Source: Cohnella thailandensis
GTDB taxonomy: Bacteria > Bacillota > Bacilli > Paenibacillales > Paenibacillaceae
Assembly: GCF_014212135.1 (NCBI RefSeq)
Contig: NZ_JACJVQ010000021.1
Location: forward strand, 1-64,000
Length of the DNA stretch: 64,000 nucleotides
Direction of reading: 5' to 3'
Shown here: in pieces, positions 1-7,540 of the stretch
Layout of the letters: each line of letters opens with the position of its first letter
How positions within the stretch are numbered: the first letter of the stretch is position 1
Position numbers and translations under genes: made by a program
Notes under the pieces: generated by a model
The model's input: only the letters and a program-made list of their open reading frames with translations
What the model was told of the DNA's origin: nothing
Databases searched by the model: none

Positions 1-17
1 CTGGGGGTTTTCTTATA

Positions 18-55
18 CAAAAAAGACATCGCCCGGCTGTCGGCCGTCGATGTCT
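18..55 (-). terminator. Rho-independent terminator
   Basis: Reading the minus strand, an 8-bp stem (AGACATCG at 24-31 pairing with 48-55) is followed by six T residues. It lies 38 bases after the stop codon of the small gene at 93-491 and probably ends that transcript. Confidence 0.65.
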
Positions 56-92
56 ACCGTTTTTCTTCCGTATGGAGCGAGTTCCGGTAAGG

Positions 93-491
93 CTATCTCG
101 CTTCGAAGGTGTCGTACGCGCCCGGATCGGGATCGAGCTCCCTCACTTCGGCTTGCTCGCGATCCCAAGCGGTCAGCTCTCCTTGTCCGTTCTCCTCAAT
201 CGACACCCAGTCCTCGTTGACGAGGTGAGCGGGGATCGGGATGCTGTCCAGTCCGTATTCGACGCAAGCCATCGACTCGACCTCGGAGTTCCCATCCTCC
301 GACTCGACGAGCTCGCCTCCGTGGCTCTGAACGATCTCCAACGCGGAGGTGAGGTCCTCGCGAATGACGTGGATGTGAAGCCTGCCCCCTTCATGGAGCT
401 GAGGGTCGTAGCCCAGCTCGGCAAGCGTGTCGTACGCGACTCTGGCCGCCTGCTCCTGAGGGAATTGAAACAGAATGGACGTATGGTTCAT
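93..491 (-). CDS. Small acidic protein of unknown function
   Basis: A 132-residue protein that I do not recognise. The start at 491 (MNHTSILFQF) is chosen because GGGAGAG lies at good distance upstream; a longer reading to 572 lacks such a site. The first 65 residues alternate predicted strands and helices (ILFQF, a helix with EQAARVAYDTLAELGY, then RLHIHVI and a second helix), suggesting a small ferredoxin-like fold. The C-terminal half is strongly acidic. There is no signal peptide or membrane segment. It is monocistronic, with its own terminator, and sits downstream of xylB in the same direction but separated by another terminator. Function cannot be assigned. Confidence 0.7.
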   Translation of the reverse strand: MNHTSILFQFPQEQAARVAYDTLAELGYDPQLHEGGRLHIHVIREDLTSALEIVQSHGGELVESEDGNSEVESMACVEYGLDSIPIPAHLVNEDWVSIEENGQGELTAWDREQAEVRELDPDPGAYDTFEAR

Positions 492-591
492 GGGTTTCTC
501 TCCCGTCGCAGCATTTTCCCCTATCGTTCCCCTTGCGCCCGGCACCCTATACGCTCCTTCCGAATACGCCATCCCCTAGGAATGACAAAGA

Positions 592-631
592 AAGAGCCCC
601 TCCGGTTACCGGCCGGAAATACGGGGCTCTT
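592..631 (-). terminator. Terminator after xylB
   Basis: A 9-bp stem (AAGAGCCCC at 592-600 pairing with 623-631) with an internal GC-rich hairpin is followed on the minus strand by TTCTTTG. It lies about 65 bases beyond the xylB stop. A second, imperfect inverted repeat at 640-677 (GGAGG...CCTCC, loop around 657-660) lies between it and xylB and is followed by TTTT on the plus strand. Confidence 0.65.
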
Positions 632-697
632 CCTGCAAGGGAGGCAACCTGGTCATCTTATATGACAAGTTACCTCCTTTTATTCTATAGGATAAAG

Positions 698-2194
698 TTA
701 GTTTCGGAAAGCGGACAACGCTTCGTTCAATTCCTTCGTCTTGCCGTATACCTGCTGGTAAATCCGGAACAGCTTCGCGTATTCCGCTGCGTTCTCCGGA
801 ATAGGCCGGTAGGTCTTCGCACGCTTCACGAAGACGTCCGCGCAAGCGTCGAGCGAAGGGAACCATCCGCAGCCGGCGGCCGCGAGCATGGCGGCTCCGA
901 GACCGGGTCCTTGCTCGTTCTCGAGAGCGACGACCTCCGCTTGGAAGATGTCCGCCTGCATCTGCAGCCAGACCGGATTCTTCGCTCCTCCGCCGATCGA
1001 GACGATCGTATCGACCGTCTTGCCCGCTTCGCGGAACATGTCGACCGATTCGTTGAGCGAGAAGGTGATGCCTTCCATTACCGCGCGGGTGAAATGCGCT
1101 CTCGTATGAGCCCCGTCCATGCCGATGAAGCTGCCGCGAATGACCGCATCCGGGTGAGGGGTTCTCTCCCCGACGATGTACGGGGTGAACAGCAAGCCGT
1201 TCGAGCCCGGCTTGATCTCGTCGATGCCCGCCGTGAGAGCTTCGAACGACTCGCCCTTCGCGAACGTGCCGCGGAACCAGCTGAGGCTGTAGCCCGCCGC
1301 CAGCGTGACGCCCATGGCGTAGAACGAGTTTGCCTTGCCGTGGTTGAAGAAGTGAACCTTGCCCTTGTAGTCGGCCGAAGCATCCGGCTCGTAAGTGAGC
1401 ACGACTCCGGAGGTGCCGATGCTGCACAGCGTCAGGCCCGGCTTCAGGATGCCGGAGCCGATCGCGCCGCAAGCGTTGTCCGCGCCGCCGGCGAACACCT
1501 TCGTGGAGGCGGTCAAGCCTACAGCGCTCGCGACTTCAGGCAGAAGCGTGCCGGTCTGGGCGCTCGCTTCGACAAGCGGAGGGCAGAATTCCGGCGCGAG
1601 CTCGAACGCGGACAGAACGTCTTGGCTCCAGCTCTTGCCGGCGACGTCGAGCATCAGCGTTCCCGCGGCGTCGGACAGGTCCATATGGATCGCTCCGTCC
1701 AGGCGATACCGGACGTAATCCTTCGGCAGCACGAAGCGGCTTGCCTTCGCGAACGCCTCCGGCTCGTGCTCCCGCACCCATAGAATCTTCGGGAGGGTGA
1801 ACCCTTCCAGCGCCGGATTGCGGGTAACGGAGAGAAGCTTCTCTCCGAGCGTGCGCTCGATCCGGCGGCATTGTTCCGTCGTGCGCGTGTCGTTCCACAG
1901 AATCGCGCGGCGCACCGGCTTGCCCGCCGGGTCCAGCAGCACGAGCCCGTGCATCTGGCCGGAGAAGCTTAAGCCTTCGATGTCTTCGGCGGAGACGCCG
2001 GACTTCGCGACGAGCTCTTTAAGCGCCTCTAGCGTTCCGGCGACCCAATCCTCCGGGTCCTGCTCGCTCCAGCCCGAGCGTTCATGGTACAGCGGGTACT
2101 CCTTCGTCGCTTCGGCGGTTACCTCGCCCGCTTGGGAGACAAGCAGCGTCTTCACGGCGCTAGTCCCCAGATCGACCCCGATTACGTATTTCAT
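698..2194 (-). CDS. xylB: Xylulokinase
   Basis: Phosphorylates D-xylulose to xylulose 5-phosphate, feeding the pentose phosphate pathway. The 498-residue length is normal for the FGGY kinase family. Visible motifs are the N-terminal phosphate-binding signature IGVDLGTSAVK (residues 5-15), SGQMHG (78-83), WND (100-102), and GGADN (236-240) whose Asp239 matches the catalytic aspartate of XylB enzymes. The C-terminal half keeps the glycine-rich nucleotide site (SIGGGAKN). The start is ATG with GAGGAG upstream. It follows xylA by about 95 bases in the same direction, with a stem-loop between the two genes, so it is probably the second gene of a XylR-controlled xylAB transcript. Confidence 0.96.
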   Translation of the reverse strand: MKYVIGVDLGTSAVKTLLVSQAGEVTAEATKEYPLYHERSGWSEQDPEDWVAGTLEALKELVAKSGVSAEDIEGLSFSGQMHGLVLLDPAGKPVRRAILWNDTRTTEQCRRIERTLGEKLLSVTRNPALEGFTLPKILWVREHEPEAFAKASRFVLPKDYVRYRLDGAIHMDLSDAAGTLMLDVAGKSWSQDVLSAFELAPEFCPPLVEASAQTGTLLPEVASAVGLTASTKVFAGGADNACGAIGSGILKPGLTLCSIGTSGVVLTYEPDASADYKGKVHFFNHGKANSFYAMGVTLAAGYSLSWFRGTFAKGESFEALTAGIDEIKPGSNGLLFTPYIVGERTPHPDAVIRGSFIGMDGAHTRAHFTRAVMEGITFSLNESVDMFREAGKTVDTIVSIGGGAKNPVWLQMQADIFQAEVVALENEQGPGLGAAMLAAAGCGWFPSLDACADVFVKRAKTYRPIPENAAEYAKLFRIYQQVYGKTKELNEALSAFRN

Positions 2195-2219
2195 TTGGCT
2201 GCGCTCCTCCTCGCGAAAG

Positions 2220-2246
2220 CCGCCCCTCGGATATTCCGGGGGGCGG
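2220..2246 (-). other. Intercistronic stem-loop between xylA and xylB
   Basis: CCGCCCC (2220-2226) pairs with GGGGCGG (2240-2246) around an A/T-containing loop. On the minus strand it is followed by only three T residues, so it is a weak terminator at best. It may attenuate or protect the xylA part of the message so that less xylB is made. Confidence 0.45.
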
Positions 2247-2288
2247 TTCTTCTCGTTTGATCGTTCCGGCTAAAAATCTTGCTTAGGC

Positions 2289-3608
2289 TTATACGCTGAA
2301 GATAACTTCGTTCAGCGTCGCGCGGATTTGCTCCAGGCGGCCGGATTGGTTCTTGATCGGCTGTTGCTGCGACAGGACGTATTGCTCAAGCGACTTGAGG
2401 CTTGCCTTGCCGGCAACGATCTCGGCGCCGATGCCTTCGCGGTAGCTGCTGTAGCGATCGTCGATGATGCCGTCCAGAACGCGCTCTTCGATCAGCTTAG
2501 CCGCGGCCTTCAAGCCGTGAGCGTACGCGTCGATACCCGCGATGTGGGCGTAGAACAGATCCGCGTCCTCGAAGGAAGTCCGGCGAACCTTCGCGTCGAA
2601 GTTGACGCCGCCCTTGCCGAGGCCGCCTTCGTTCTTGAGGATTTCGTACATCGCCAGCGTCGTGCTGTACAGGTCGAACGGGAACTCGTCGGTATCCCAG
2701 CCGAGCAGGTAGTCGCCTTGGTTGGCGTCGATGGAGCCCAAAGCGTTGTTCAGACGGGCTACGCGGAGCTCATGCTCGAACGTGTGTCCGGCCAGCGTCG
2801 CGTGGTTCGCTTCGATGTTCAGCTTGAAGTAGTCCTTCAAGCCGTACTTCTGCAGGAATTGAAGAGCCGTTGCCGAGTCGAAATCGTATTGGTGCTTCGT
2901 CGGCTCCTTCGGCTTAGGCTCGATCAGGAATTGGGCGCCGAAGCCGATTTCCTTCGCATAGTCGACTGCCATGTGAAGCATGCGAGCCAGGTTGTCGAGC
3001 TCAAGGCCCATGTCCGTGTTGAGCAGGGATTCGTAACCTTCGCGGCCGCCCCAGAACACGTAGTTCTCGGCTCCGAGCTCCTTGCCGACTTCCAGCATCT
3101 TCTTAATGGTCGCGGCCGAGTAAGCGAACACTTCGGCGTTGTTGGAAGTGCTGGCGCCGTGAACGTAGCGAGGATTCGTGAACAGGTTCGCCGTGTTCCA
3201 GAGCAGCTTCTTGCCGGTCGATTGCTGGAATTCCTTCAGCTTGGCGACGATGACGTCGATGTTTTTGTTCGTCTCGGCGAGCGTCGCGCCTTCCGGAGCG
3301 ATGTCCGCGTCATGGAACGCGTAGAACGGAACGCCCAGCTTCACGAGAAGCTCGAAGTTCGCTTCTACGCGAGCCTTCGACTTGTCGAGCGGAGACAGGG
3401 AATCCCAGCTGCGCACGGCGGTGCCGGCGCCGAACGGGTCGGTGCCGTTCGCGTTGAATGTATGCCAGTAAGCTACGGCGAGGCGCAGATGCTCTTCCAT
3501 CGTCTTGCCGAGGACAACCTCTTGCGGGTTGTAGTGCTTGTAAGCGAACGGGTTCTTGGAGCCGCGGCCTTCATACTTGATTTCAGGGACATTCGGGAAA
3601 AAGCTCAT
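2289..3608 (-). CDS. xylA: Xylose isomerase
   Basis: Interconverts D-xylose and D-xylulose with two divalent metal ions; cytoplasmic. The 439-residue length is typical of the long (class II) enzymes. Conserved elements: FHDAD (98-102) with the catalytic histidine, VFWGGREGYE (184-193), the metal/lysine motif IEPKPKEPTKHQYDFD starting at Ile229, EANHATLAGHTFEHE (266-280), SIDANQGD (292-299) and WDTDEFP (304-310). The start is set at 3608 because AGGAGG lies 10 bases upstream; a reading from 3668 has no such site. It is the first gene of xylAB, divergent from xylR, with promoter, operator and cre visible upstream. Confidence 0.97.
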   Translation of the reverse strand: MSFFPNVPEIKYEGRGSKNPFAYKHYNPQEVVLGKTMEEHLRLAVAYWHTFNANGTDPFGAGTAVRSWDSLSPLDKSKARVEANFELLVKLGVPFYAFHDADIAPEGATLAETNKNIDVIVAKLKEFQQSTGKKLLWNTANLFTNPRYVHGASTSNNAEVFAYSAATIKKMLEVGKELGAENYVFWGGREGYESLLNTDMGLELDNLARMLHMAVDYAKEIGFGAQFLIEPKPKEPTKHQYDFDSATALQFLQKYGLKDYFKLNIEANHATLAGHTFEHELRVARLNNALGSIDANQGDYLLGWDTDEFPFDLYSTTLAMYEILKNEGGLGKGGVNFDAKVRRTSFEDADLFYAHIAGIDAYAHGLKAAAKLIEERVLDGIIDDRYSSYREGIGAEIVAGKASLKSLEQYVLSQQQPIKNQSGRLEQIRATLNEVIFSV

Positions 3609-3653
3609 GGATAGATGGCCTCCTAAATGAATGTAGAATAGTGGACTTGCAAT

Positions 3654-3667
3654 TGTAAGCGCGTGCA
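3654..3667. promoter_or_regulatory. Candidate catabolite-response element (cre) in the xylA leader
   Basis: TGTAAGCGCGTGCA matches the Bacillus cre consensus TGWNANCGNTNWCA at all but one fixed position. It lies about 50-65 bases downstream of the predicted xylA transcription start, the usual position for CcpA acting as a roadblock. Confidence 0.6.
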
Positions 3668-3724
3668 CGCGTCAGCGGAACATGCTTCTTATCGTTCCAC
3701 CCGAGTGCCGCATGCCATGCATTA

Positions 3725-3753
3725 AGCATATCATCCGCAAGTTAGTTTGTCTA
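3725..3753 (-). promoter_or_regulatory. Sigma-A promoter of xylA
   Basis: On the minus strand, -35 TAGACA (3748-3753) and -10 TATGCT (3725-3730) are separated by exactly 17 bases. The -35 box overlaps the XylR operator candidate, as expected for repression by occlusion. Confidence 0.65.
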
Positions 3754-3770
3754 TTGAATAAACAAAGTTG
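3741..3770. promoter_or_regulatory. Candidate XylR operator (xylO)
   Basis: GTTAGTTTGT and AAACAAAGTT form the two halves of a partial palindrome resembling the Bacillus xylO pattern (TTAGTTTGT...ACAAACTAA). It covers the -35 of xylA and touches the -35 of xylR (TTGACC at 3768), so one bound repressor could control both directions. Confidence 0.6.
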
Positions 3771-3795
3771 ACCACTTTTTTTATTGTGTTATGAT
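3768..3795 (+). promoter_or_regulatory. Sigma-A promoter of xylR
   Basis: TTGACC (3768-3773), 16-base spacer, TATGAT (3790-3795). Because the -10 box contains the upstream ATG at 3791, translation from that ATG is unlikely, which supports the xylR start at 3866. Confidence 0.65.
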
Positions 3796-3865
3796 GAGGA
3801 GAAGATTCTTGCCAGAGCAGCGAATTCATTCCGCATGCCTGCATGCACAAGGAGCCGTACCGGAT

Positions 3866-5032
3866 ATGACCAAGACAACGACGGGAGATCAGGCGCTGAT
3901 CAAACGTATCAACACCGCCATCGTGCTGGAGGCCATTCTGCGCGAAGAGCCTCTATCCAGAGCCAAGATCTCCGAGGTAACCGGTCTGAACAAGGCGACG
4001 GTCTCCTCGCTGGTGCAGGATTTGATCGATAATCAGCTGGTGAGGGAGATCGGCACCGGCGTCTCCAGCGGAGGGCGCAAGCCCGTGATGCTGGAATTCA
4101 TCTCGACGGCGGGGTATTCGGTAGGCATCGACCTCGGGGTCAACTACTTGCGCGGAGTGCTGACCGATCTGCGGGGAGCCGTCGTGGCCGAGCGGAGGGA
4201 GCCGCTCTCCGCCAGCGATCCGGACGATGTGTTCAACGTGCTTCGTCCTTTCATCCGAAGCCTTATCTCCGAAGCGCCGGACAGTCCCTTCGGCGTCGTC
4301 GGCATCGGCGTCGGGGTTCCCGGTCTCGTCGATTCCTCCGGCTCGGTGCTCTACGCCCCGAACATGAACTGGCGGGAGGTTCCGCTGAAGGACGCGTTGA
4401 GCCGGACGTTCGGCATTCCGGTGCTCATCGATAACGAAGCGAACGTCGGCGCGCTCGGGGAGAGAACCTTCGGAAGCGGCCGCGGCGTCTCCAACATGGT
4501 GTACGTGAGCGTGGGCATCGGCATCGGCACCGGCCTCATCCTGCAGCGCACGTTATACAAAGGCTCCTCCGGCTTCTCGGGAGAGCTCGGCCATCTGTCC
4601 GTCGAAGCGCACGGCAAGCCGTGCCGCTGCGGCAACCGGGGCTGCTGGGAGCTGTACGCTTCCGAGCAGGCGCTTCTGGAGCAAGCGCGCGAGCTCGGCT
4701 TCCCCGGAGACCTGGACGAGCTTCTCGCCGCGGCCGAAGCCGGGGACGAGAAGGTTCGCATGCTGCTCGCCGGCATCGGGGAGTATTTGGGCGTCGGCAT
4801 CGCCAATATCGTCAACATCTTCAATCCGGACGCCGTGATCATCGGCAACCGGATGAGCCGCGCCCAGCCGTGGATCGAAGATGCCGTCGGGAAGACGCTC
4901 GAGGAACGGGCGCTGAACTTCCATCTCCGCGGCGTTCAGCTTCTCTTCGCCGAGCTCGGAGGACGCTCCGCCGTCATGGGCGCCGCCGAGCTGTCCATCG
5001 CCGCGTTCTTCGATCGGCTGAAGGCGAGTTGA
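3866..5032 (+). CDS. xylR: Xylose operon repressor, ROK family
   Basis: A 388-residue ROK regulator: an N-terminal winged helix-turn-helix (about 12-62, with LSRAKISEVTGLNKATVSSLV) followed by a sugar-kinase-like domain that binds the inducer. The domain shows GIDLGVN (87-93), DNEAN (189-193), ELGH (240-243) and the zinc cluster CRCGNRGC (253-260). The start at 3866 has AAGGAG upstream and follows from the promoter position; a longer reading from 3791 would begin inside the -10 box. It is divergent from xylAB. Adjacency and the xylO-like site support the xylose assignment; the ROK fold alone would not define the ligand. Confidence 0.9.
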   Translation: MTKTTTGDQALIKRINTAIVLEAILREEPLSRAKISEVTGLNKATVSSLVQDLIDNQLVREIGTGVSSGGRKPVMLEFISTAGYSVGIDLGVNYLRGVLTDLRGAVVAERREPLSASDPDDVFNVLRPFIRSLISEAPDSPFGVVGIGVGVPGLVDSSGSVLYAPNMNWREVPLKDALSRTFGIPVLIDNEANVGALGERTFGSGRGVSNMVYVSVGIGIGTGLILQRTLYKGSSGFSGELGHLSVEAHGKPCRCGNRGCWELYASEQALLEQARELGFPGDLDELLAAAEAGDEKVRMLLAGIGEYLGVGIANIVNIFNPDAVIIGNRMSRAQPWIEDAVGKTLEERALNFHLRGVQLLFAELGGRSAVMGAAELSIAAFFDRLKAS

Positions 5033-5064
5033 TGGTCCGGCAGCTCGCCCAATAGACCAACGAT

Positions 5065-5110
5065 AAAGGCCGTCACCCCTAGCCCAATTGGCAAGGGGGA
5101 CGGCCTTTTT
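5065..5110 (+). terminator. Terminator after xylR
   Basis: AAAGGCCGTC pairs with GACGGCCTTT around a CCCC/GGGG inner stem, followed by TTTTT on the plus strand. Confidence 0.8.
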
Positions 5111-5199
5111 CCTATCTGGTTCGTTGCCGTGCCACCTGTCCAACTCGGGAATATAGTAAATGGATATTCTAAGCTGCCTGATTGGAAAGGGTGGGGGAT

Positions 5200-5943
5200 A
5201 TGGGAGCCGCGCGAAGCTCCGACTACGGCCAACCAGGCGTTTCCGTTATCGCCTGCACGAATCGCTTCGATTACTTAAACAATTTGTTCCGCAATTACCT
5301 CCGCCAGAGCCATACGAAGAAAGAACTCATCATTATCGTCAACAACGACCGAATTCCCCTCTCGCCTTACCTGCGCGCCGCCCGCCTTCTCCGCAACGTT
5401 CGCATTTACCGTTATCCCGAACGCCTCTCGCTCGGGGCCTGTTTAAACCGGGCCGTCCGCAAGGCGAGGTTCGGCCTTGTCGCCAAATTCGACGACGACG
5501 ATTATTACGGGGCCTACTACTTGGCGGACAGCATAGATACCCTGGCGAGGACAGGCGCGGACGTGGTGGGCAAGAAGTCGCATTATATGTATTTGAAAGG
5601 CTCCAAGTCGCTCCTTCTTCGATTCTCCGGAGCGGAGAATCGGCCCGTTGCCCGCTTGCCCGGCGCCACCCTCGTTTTTCGCAGGCAAGTCTTCGATAAA
5701 GTCCGGTTCCCCGACCGCAGCGTCGGGGAAGACGATCTCTTCTGCTTAAGCTGCAGGAAGATGGGGTTCAAAGTCTATTCGGGAAACAAATTCAACTTCG
5801 TCGCCATCCGGAGGAAAAATTCCGCCGATCATACGTGGGTCATCAGCGACAAAGAGCTTCTGGATCACCACAAACTCGTCCATAACGTGCATAATTACAA
5901 GAAATACGTTCATCGCAAGCCGGGAGCGGGGATCCGGCCTTGA
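5200..5943 (+). CDS. Family 2-like glycosyltransferase, copy A
   Basis: A 247-residue GT-A fold transferase. It opens with the family 2 strand VSVIACTNR (14-22) and carries a metal/nucleotide-sugar site FDDDDYY (97-103), an extended DXD motif. A later EDD (SVGEDDLFC) and the basic C-terminal end complete the usual small GT2 size. There is no signal or membrane segment, so it should act in the cytoplasm. The start is the ATG at 5200 with an AAGGGTGGGGG stretch upstream; a TTG at 5182 is less likely. It overlaps the next gene, a clear paralogue, by four bases. The substrate is unknown. Some spore-surface glycosyltransferases of Bacillus have similar DDD motifs, but that link is only a suggestion. 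Confidence 0.85.
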   Translation: MGAARSSDYGQPGVSVIACTNRFDYLNNLFRNYLRQSHTKKELIIIVNNDRIPLSPYLRAARLLRNVRIYRYPERLSLGACLNRAVRKARFGLVAKFDDDDYYGAYYLADSIDTLARTGADVVGKKSHYMYLKGSKSLLLRFSGAENRPVARLPGATLVFRRQVFDKVRFPDRSVGEDDLFCLSCRKMGFKVYSGNKFNFVAIRRKNSADHTWVISDKELLDHHKLVHNVHNYKKYVHRKPGAGIRP

Positions 5944-6674
5944 TAAACCGCTCGCACTTGATGAACCGCTCGCAGGAGAATGCCGTGTCCGTCATCGTTT
6001 GCACCAAACGCGCGGAATGCATCGGCAACCTTTTTGCAAACTACTTCAGACAGAAATACCGGCACAAAGAGCTTATCGTCATCTTGAACCATGACGGCTT
6101 GAATCCTGCCGAATACACGCGGTTCGCTGCGGGGAGCGCCGACGTCCGAATCCATAGCAGGCCGGAGCGGCAAACTCTGGGAATCTGCCTGAACGACGGC
6201 GTGCGGCTTGCCCGCCATCCCTATATCGCCAAGTTCGACGACGACGACTATTACGCTCCCGATTATTTGACGGAGAGCATGCGGGATCTGCTGCGGACCG
6301 GCGCCGACATCGTCGGTAAAAGGGCCCATTTCATGCAGCTGGCGAACCGGAATTCCCTTTTGTTCCGATACCATGCGCAAGCCAATAAATACGTGACACT
6401 CGTGCAAGGAGCGACGCTCCTCGTGCGGAGTCGCGTATTCCGCACGGTCGCCTTCCCCGACCGCAATCGCGGGGAGTGCGTGAAGTTCTGCTCCGATTGC
6501 CTCTCTCGCGGCTACCGGATATACGCAGGAAGCCCGTATCAATTCCTGGCCGTCCGCAACCGCAATTCCAAGGACCATACCTGGATCGTCGCCGACCGCA
6601 AGCTTCTCTCGAGAAACGTAAAGCTGCTTAAGGTGCGGGATGTCCGGAGATTTATAAGCCGCAACCGAGGCTAA
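5940..6674 (+). CDS. Family 2-like glycosyltransferase, copy B
   Basis: A 244-residue paralogue of the preceding gene, with the same order of motifs: VSVIVCTKR (16-24), KELIVILNHDG, FDDDDYY (99-105), a GADIVGK turn, and the DHTWIV block near the end. The likely start is TTG at 5940, overlapping the previous TGA stop as TTGA, with GGGG eight to ten bases upstream, which implies translational coupling; the ATG at 5961 lacks a good ribosome site. Where copy A has GEDD, this copy has GECV, so a candidate catalytic acid has changed and the two may differ in activity. Its stop overlaps the end of the convergent epimerase gene. Confidence 0.83.
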   Translation: MINRSHLMNRSQENAVSVIVCTKRAECIGNLFANYFRQKYRHKELIVILNHDGLNPAEYTRFAAGSADVRIHSRPERQTLGICLNDGVRLARHPYIAKFDDDDYYAPDYLTESMRDLLRTGADIVGKRAHFMQLANRNSLLFRYHAQANKYVTLVQGATLLVRSRVFRTVAFPDRNRGECVKFCSDCLSRGYRIYAGSPYQFLAVRNRNSKDHTWIVADRKLLSRNVKLLKVRDVRRFISRNRG

Positions 6675-7513
6675 CGCTGCGTTCGCCACGAATGCTTCGG
6701 CTTCCACCCCAACACTTCTTTAGCCTTGGCGTTGCTGAACAAGGGATCGCTTCCCCGCAAACCCGCCAGATCGGGGACCTCCGGATAAAACTCGCGAAGA
6801 AGCTCCTCGGTGCTCCGGTCGCTGAGCGTGTCGTCTCCCGTGATGTTGAGCGCGAACGCCCGCCCCTTCGCATCCGTCTCCAATGCGGCGATACAAGCTT
6901 CGACCGCGTCTCGAATGTCGATATAGCTCCATAGGATTTTTTGCAAGCGTTCCGGCTTCCGGATACTCTCGCCCGCTCCCTCGTAGCTGTCCGGCGTCAT
7001 GATCATGGAGAAGCGCAGGCTGATCGTCTGAATTCCGTCCCGCCTTGCGAACATCTCCGCCGTCTTCTCGTTGATCGTCTTCGACAGGCCGTACACTTCT
7101 TCCGCGAGATGGGGATGCGACTCATCGATAGGGAGGTAACGGGGCGAGAGCGGCCCGGGAGCCCAGGCGATGCCGTAGCAGGACGTGCTGGAGCCGAGCA
7201 CCATCTTGCGGATGCCAAGCAGCGAAGCCGCCTGAAGCACATGATACCCGCCAAGGACATTGTTGGCGAAAATATAGGATTGAGGATAACCCAGCGGCGC
7301 CGGAATCGCGGCCAGGTGGAGGATGGCGTCCGCTCCCTCCAGCGCGCTTGTCACCTGCCCCAGGTCGTTCATGTCGACGAGAATCTGCGTGCAAGGCAAG
7401 GTCGGAGAATGTCGATTGTCTAGCGAGAGAACGCGGTACTTCTTGTCGATGAGTCCTTGGATGACCGCGCTCCCCAGCTTGCCGCTGCCGCCCGTTACCA
7501 CGATGGTTTTCAT
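6671..7513 (-). CDS. NAD(P)-dependent sugar epimerase/dehydratase family protein
   Basis: A 280-residue extended short-chain dehydrogenase. The N-terminus has the Rossmann motif GGSGKLG (8-14), then a DNRHS loop after the second strand, the HLAAIPAP segment, and the catalytic YGLSK (YxxxK) pair. Size and motifs fit the uronate dehydrogenase/UDP-sugar epimerase-like group. It lies 27 bases downstream of the enolase-superfamily gene in the same direction, suggesting joint oxidation and dehydration of a sugar acid. GGGAGAG precedes the ATG. The exact substrate cannot be read from the sequence. Confidence 0.82.
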   Translation of the reverse strand: MKTIVVTGGSGKLGSAVIQGLIDKKYRVLSLDNRHSPTLPCTQILVDMNDLGQVTSALEGADAILHLAAIPAPLGYPQSYIFANNVLGGYHVLQAASLLGIRKMVLGSSTSCYGIAWAPGPLSPRYLPIDESHPHLAEEVYGLSKTINEKTAEMFARRDGIQTISLRFSMIMTPDSYEGAGESIRKPERLQKILWSYIDIRDAVEACIAALETDAKGRAFALNITGDDTLSDRSTEELLREFYPEVPDLAGLRGSDPLFSNAKAKEVLGWKPKHSWRTQR

Positions 7514-7540
7514 GAGGATTCTCTCCCTTCCGTTATCCGA

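Noticed and set aside
533..1783. 416-codon plus-strand frame
   Set aside because: Antisense to xylB; Arg/Glu-rich composition, no ribosome site, no family features.
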